DNA of 64,000 nucleotides. It comes from Planctomycetota bacterium. GTDB taxonomy: Bacteria; Planctomycetota; UBA11346. Below the pieces are notes generated by a model that ran no database searches, was not told the DNA's origin, and saw nothing but the letters and a program-made list of their open reading frames with translations. The DNA lies in the NCBI GenBank assembly GCA_028280785.1, contig JANQLF010000212.1, positions 29,444 through 93,443 of the forward strand. The letters run 5' to 3'. Of the stretch, positions 63,346 through 64,000 are shown in pieces (within the stretch, counting starts at the first letter, position 1; the number at the start of each line of letters is the position of its first letter). The position numbers were made by a program, and so were the translations under genes.

Positions 63346-63657
63346 ATGCCTTATAAATTACGCTTTGTACAACGCTTTAACACTAAAGATGAAGCTGAAT
63401 TCATGCGCTTAGAGGCCCAATTCGCTGCTCTCGAAAAAAATAATCCCGACTTTCCACAGGGTCGTCGCTTTCAACCATGCAGCGGCCGTGAACCGAGCAA
63501 CACACTGATTTGGGAATGTGAACTAGAGTCAATGGAAGCAATTGAATCGACGCTCACATTCCTAGGACAGAACGAAGAGCACGAACGTTTATTTGAAATA
63601 GCTGCACCTACCATGCAGGACTGCTACACTGAAATCTACAAGGTCCTTGAACTCTAA
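63346..63657 (+). CDS. Small protein, likely dimeric alpha-beta barrel fold
   Basis: A 103-residue protein. The strand-helix-strand order (YKLRFVQRFNTKDEAEFM; LEAQFAALEKNNPDFPQG; TLIWECELESMEAIESTL) fits NIPSNAP/EthD-type ferredoxin-like dimers, which often serve as mutarotases or small-molecule binders. It lies 4 bases after the kinase and overlaps the next gene by one base. A sugar mutarotase role would suit the operon but is inference. Confidence 0.65.
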   Translation: MPYKLRFVQRFNTKDEAEFMRLEAQFAALEKNNPDFPQGRRFQPCSGREPSNTLIWECELESMEAIESTLTFLGQNEEHERLFEIAAPTMQDCYTEIYKVLEL

Positions 63658-64000
63658 TGACCGAATTAGTGATCGATCGTGAAAGCCCCCAACCAATTAA
63701 AGGGCAAATTCAGCAATGGCTGCAAAACGAAATCATCGTTGACCATTTTAGTGCCGGTGATCGCATACCGTCGATTAATTATTTGGCAAAAAATAGTGGC
63801 ATTGCTCGCGACACAGTGCGTTTAGCGCTCGAGGATTTAGTTCAACAGGGTTGGATCGTTCCAGAACACGGCAAAGGTTACTTTGTTAAAACACGTGAAG
63901 AACGTGGTCATCAAATTGGTATTCTTGGGAAAATAGACGGCGTCTATATTCGCCAGATTTATGATGAGCTACACAACAGCCTTAATGACAACAGCAACAT
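63657..64000 (+). CDS. GntR-family regulator with LacI-like sensor (partial, runs off right edge)
   Basis: The frame is open from ATG 63657 (TAATG overlap with the preceding stop) to the window end. The first 75 residues are a GntR winged helix (FSAGDRIPSINYLAKNSGIA; RDTVRLALEDLVQQGW; EHGKGYFVKTREERG). The last visible segment, HQIGILGKIDGVYIRQIYDE, is the first strand and helix of a LacI-type sensor. Placed last in the NagB-like/PfkB operon, it is the likely local repressor. Confidence 0.87.
   Translation, partial: MTELVIDRESPQPIKGQIQQWLQNEIIVDHFSAGDRIPSINYLAKNSGIARDTVRLALEDLVQQGWIVPEHGKGYFVKTREERGHQIGILGKIDGVYIRQIYDELHNSLNDNSN

Noticed and set aside
1..64000. CRISPR array, prophage or transposase genes
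   Set aside because: No regularly spaced identical repeats and no transposase, integrase or phage structural protein were seen on either strand.

Overview
The window reads as a chromosomal stretch of a Gram-negative, probably marine bacterium of about mid-40s percent GC. Pseudopilin genes, two formylglycine-type sulfatases, four phytanoyl-CoA dioxygenase (PhyH)-like enzymes, ceramidase-like and NAT_N/GNAT_C proteins, and many small secreted or membrane proteins fit the PVC superphylum (Lentisphaerota, Kiritimatiellota or Verrucomicrobiota) or a Poribacteria-like lineage. This placement is inference from gene content; no rRNA or marker gene is present. The only RNA gene is tRNA-Ser(UGA). I see no CRISPR array, IS element, phage or replication origin.

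Layout. 1-3.9 kb (minus): four pseudopilins in the GspG-H-I-J order, the last running off the left edge. 4.1-6.6 kb: secreted clan-A glycoside hydrolase divergent from a GntR/LacI-type repressor, with operator-like palindromes between them. 6.7-10.4 kb: LTA-synthase-like sulfatase and small envelope proteins, then a stretch of stacked hairpins (10.39-10.70 kb). 10.8-18.4 kb: a two-component block of a giant hybrid kinase with three CHASE3 copies, CheR, CheB and a REC-HK-REC kinase. 19.2-24.7 kb: tRNA-Ser, adenylate-kinase-like protein, single-domain response regulator, Rieske-helical fusion and an Arg-rich RsbU-type phosphatase. 24.8-29.3 kb: an acyltransferase-like protein and three tandem paralogues of an unrecognised family whose C-terminal half resembles the bL12/ClpS fold. 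29.5-31.9 kb: sulfatase plus IclR. 31.9-34.9 kb: lipoprotein, membrane proteins, a duplicated-domain secreted protein and a FlaR-like kinase. 35-42.2 kb: AraC, two PhyH enzymes, a thioredoxin-like gene with an in-frame UGA (probable selenoprotein), glutathione-independent formaldehyde dehydrogenase, phenylalanine hydroxylase and a DUF1223 protein. 42.6-49.6 kb: a second sulfatase-IclR pair and a second AraC/PhyH pair, then a fourth PhyH. 49.6-55.3 kb: a tightly packed catabolic operon (enolase-superfamily dehydratase, SDR, ceramidase-like, class III aminotransferase) opposite a GntR regulator. 55.4-61.2 kb: membrane proteins, a secreted esterase and a secreted propeller/FN3 protein. 61.4-64 kb: NagB-like, PfkB kinase, a small ferredoxin-like-fold protein and a truncated GntR.

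Overall the accessory part looks like a set of small, locally regulated catabolic cassettes (regulator plus sulfatase, PhyH, dehydratase or sugar kinase). Several have visible direct or inverted repeats in the regulator-target intergenic region.

The two observations most worth following are the UGA codon that falls on the first redox position of a CxxC motif in an otherwise open 439-codon frame (37533-38852), and the three-copy tandem family at 26195-28463.
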